From Clostridiales bacterium (GTDB lineage Bacteria; Bacillota; Clostridia; Christensenellales; Aristaeellaceae): DNA of 6,629 nt. Shown here piece after piece: positions 5,096-6,629 of this stretch. Positions within the stretch are counted from its first letter, which is position 1. Each line of letters starts with the position of its first letter. The notes under the pieces are model-generated. The model made no database searches. It was not told where the DNA came from and was given only the letters and a program-made list of their open reading frames with translations. The stretch spans positions 1-6,629 of the forward strand of contig JAAYJP010000064.1 in NCBI GenBank assembly GCA_012522875.1, written 5' to 3'. Both the position numbers and the translations under genes were made by a program.

Positions 5096-6493
5096 ATGGC
5101 TGAGAAAGCGCTGTTGGTGCCTGAAAACAAACGGGGTTTTGTTTCGGAACTGGTCTATCTGTTCACCTCAGGCGACTGGATGACCCGCCTGTCGTTTCTG
5201 CTGATGGGCTTTGGCTGCCTGATGCGCCGCCAGGCAATCAAGGGCCTGCTGTTTTTGGCCAGCCAGGCCCTGTTTGTCTGGTATATGCTTGGCTTTGCCT
5301 GGCAGTATCTGAGCAAGTTCGGCACCCTGGGCACCATCGGCATGCACCGGGAGTGGAGCGAGGCCCGGCAGATCTATGTGCGCACGCCCGGGGACAACTC
5401 CATGCTGATCCTTCTGTTCAGCGTCTTCAGTATCCTGGTGGTGATCGGATTCATCGGGGTCTGGCGGGCAAGCCTCAGGGCCTGCCACAAAGCCCAGCAG
5501 CACCATGAGGCCGGCAGAACCCCCCCGGGCTTCATCCAGGACATTGAAAGCCTCATGAATGAACGCTTCCACGGCACCCTGCTCACCCTCCCCACGCTGA
5601 TGGCCTTTGCCTTCACCATCCTGCCCACCCTCTTCATGATCCTCATCGCCTTCACCAATTTTGACGCTGACCATCAGCCGCCGGGCAACCTGTTCACCTG
5701 GGTGGGATTTGAGAACTTCGCCAACCTCTTCAATTTTGGGGGCGGGGCCGCCTCTGCCATGGCGAACACCTTTTCCGGCATCCTGGGATGGACGATGATC
5801 TGGGCGGTGATCGCCACCTTCACCAACTATCTCCTGGGCATGATCGTGGCCATCATGATCAACCAGAAGGGCATCCGCTTCAAGGCGATGTGGCGCACCA
5901 TCTTTGTGATAACCATCGCGGTGCCCCAGTTTGTCAGCCTCATGCTCATGAGCCAGATCCTCCATGACCAGGGGCCATTGAACATGCTGCTGAAGCAGTG
6001 GGGCTTCATCGAGCAGAATATCCCCTTCCTGACCAACACCCTCAATGCCAGGATCACGGTGCTGGCGGTGAACCTCTGGGTGGGCATCCCCTTTTCCATG
6101 CTGATCACCTCGGGCATCCTCATGAACATCCCCAAGGACCTTTACGAAAGCGCTTCCATCGACGGCGCAACGCCCATCCGGATGTTTTTTTCCATTACCC
6201 TGCCCTATATGCTTTTTGTCACCACCCCCTACCTCATCACCGCATTTGTGGGGAATATCAACAACTTCAACGTTATTTTCCTTCTCACCCGCGGGGGGCC
6301 CCTGGTGACGGAATATTACCAGGCCGGGAAAACAGACCTCCTGGTCACCTGGCTTTACAAACTGACGGTGGACCAGCAGAATTATTCCCTGGCCTCCACC
6401 ATCGGCATTTTTGTGTTCATCATCAGCGCCACCCTGTCGCTGCTTGTGTATAACCTGTCAGGTTCCGCGCGCAAGGAGGAGGAGTTCCAATGA
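5096..6493 (+). CDS. MalF-like sugar ABC transporter permease
   Basis: Integral membrane subunit of a CUT1-type importer, expected to pair with a MalG-like partner and a MalK/MsmK-type ATPase. The 465 residues are longer than the usual 290-residue sugar permease because of an N-terminal extension, as in MalF and Clostridia maltodextrin permeases. Hydrophobic segments lie at about 30-43 (weak), 49-70, 102-123, 161-187, 226-254, 268-289, 318-343, 366-381 and 431-453. An external loop (about 72-101) follows the second segment and a charged cytoplasmic linker (about 124-158) follows the third. The ATPase-docking EAA loop is clear: Y350-E351-SASIDGATP to I367-T-L-P370, with the invariant G357. Family signatures AFTNFD (185-190), WVGFENF (202-208) and NINNFNVIFLLTRGGP (387-402) are present. 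ATG start 5096-5098 with AGGAGG (5084-5089) 6 bases upstream. The last codons form the ribosome binding site of the next gene, whose start overlaps the stop. Substrate is uncertain (maltodextrin or xylo-oligosaccharide), so no symbol is given. Confidence 0.92.
   Translation: MAEKALLVPENKRGFVSELVYLFTSGDWMTRLSFLLMGFGCLMRRQAIKGLLFLASQALFVWYMLGFAWQYLSKFGTLGTIGMHREWSEARQIYVRTPGDNSMLILLFSVFSILVVIGFIGVWRASLRACHKAQQHHEAGRTPPGFIQDIESLMNERFHGTLLTLPTLMAFAFTILPTLFMILIAFTNFDADHQPPGNLFTWVGFENFANLFNFGGGAASAMANTFSGILGWTMIWAVIATFTNYLLGMIVAIMINQKGIRFKAMWRTIFVITIAVPQFVSLMLMSQILHDQGPLNMLLKQWGFIEQNIPFLTNTLNARITVLAVNLWVGIPFSMLITSGILMNIPKDLYESASIDGATPIRMFFSITLPYMLFVTTPYLITAFVGNINNFNVIFLLTRGGPLVTEYYQAGKTDLLVTWLYKLTVDQQNYSLASTIGIFVFIISATLSLLVYNLSGSARKEEEFQ
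6475..6483 (+). promoter_or_regulatory. Ribosome binding site of the downstream membrane-protein gene, inside the permease gene
   Basis: GGAGGAGGA within the codons for the permease C-terminal K-E-E-E run sits about 6 bases before the ATG at 6490. Together with the ATGA overlap it supports this start and suggests translational coupling. Confidence 0.75.
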
Positions 6494-6629
6494 GCAAAAA
6501 GAAGAGCATCCGCATGCCCCAAGCGCGCCTTGCCATGGCTTCGGCCCTGCTGCTGGCGCTCAGCCTGCTGCTGCCTTTTGTGATTCAGGGCGGGCAGCGC
6601 TTGAGCGGCTTTGATCTCCTGGCCCGGTC
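6490..6629 (+). CDS. Unidentified membrane protein, N-terminal 46 codons (3' end outside the window)
   Basis: The ATG at 6490-6492 overlaps the TGA of the permease gene (6491-6493) and is preceded by a strong GGAGGAGGA. The frame is open to the window edge. The visible residues are a basic start (MSKKKSIRMPQAR), one hydrophobic helix (about residues 14-32: LAMASALLLALSLLLPFVI), then QGGQRLSGFDLLAR. The positive-inside rule places the N-terminus in the cytoplasm. By position the expected gene is the MalG-like second permease, but the short polar loop with SGFDLL straight after the first helix is not what I expect of MalG, which usually continues with a tryptophan-rich helix end and a SxR/SxK segment. 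It could be a divergent or extended MalG, or a small accessory membrane protein inserted before malG. Only 46 residues are visible, so the identity is open; that it is a real gene is well supported. Confidence 0.75.
   Translation, partial: MSKKKSIRMPQARLAMASALLLALSLLLPFVIQGGQRLSGFDLLAR

Noticed and set aside
5068..5097. TTGCTG-18-TATAAT before the permease gene as an internal promoter
   Set aside because: The -10 overlaps the ATG, so the transcript would start inside the coding region and could not make the full permease.
5168..5965. Minus-strand open frame opposite the permease gene
   Set aside because: Low-complexity, His/Glu/Gly-rich translation typical of antisense to a membrane protein.
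1..6629. CRISPR arrays, tRNA or rRNA genes, insertion sequences, phage or defence genes
   Set aside because: No spaced direct repeats, no RNA-gene motifs and no transposase or integrase-like frames were seen; coding density and base composition look uniform.

Overview
The window is an ordinary carbohydrate-metabolism region of a fairly GC-rich bacterium. The sugar-transport proteins and the strong AGGAGG ribosome binding sites point to a Clostridia-type Firmicute. The 465-residue MalF-like permease, with extra N-terminal membrane segments and the C-terminal ending EEEFQ, resembles permeases I associate with gut Clostridia. This is family resemblance from memory, not a search. The substrate-binding protein has a signal-peptidase-I type leader and no lipobox, which is atypical for a standard monoderm Firmicute. 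Genus-level placement is not possible from here.

Layout: (1) Positions 1-660, plus strand, hold the C-terminal two thirds of a UDP-glucose 4-epimerase (galE), cut by the window edge. (2) Positions 683-715 hold a strong intrinsic terminator hairpin, usable from both sides, between galE and the convergent xylA. (3) Positions 734-3600, minus strand, hold a two-gene operon transcribed xylB (xylulokinase) then xylA (xylose isomerase), 23 bases apart. (4) Positions 3601-3844 form a 244-base divergent control region. It has a near-consensus promoter for the rightward genes, a good candidate promoter for xylBA, and two perfect small palindromes in the xylB leader. (5) Positions 3845-5023, plus strand, encode a MalE-like extracellular sugar-binding protein. 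A terminator-like hairpin follows, then a MalF-like ABC permease (5096-6493). The start of a third membrane-protein gene overlaps the permease stop by ATGA and runs off the window.

How the genes work together: the divergent arrangement suggests a sugar taken up by the ABC importer and a pentose branch (xylose to xylulose to xylulose 5-phosphate) controlled from one intergenic region. The importer looks like the maltodextrin/oligosaccharide (CUT1) class rather than the classical XylFGH xylose importer. Either it imports xylose or xylo-oligosaccharides here, or the two units are merely neighbours. No regulator gene (XylR/ROK, LacI or AraC type) and no ATPase are in the window.

I see no clearly undescribed system. 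The points most worth a second look are the unidentified membrane protein immediately after the permease, the hairpin between binding protein and permease, the missing lipobox, and the palindromes in the divergent promoter region.
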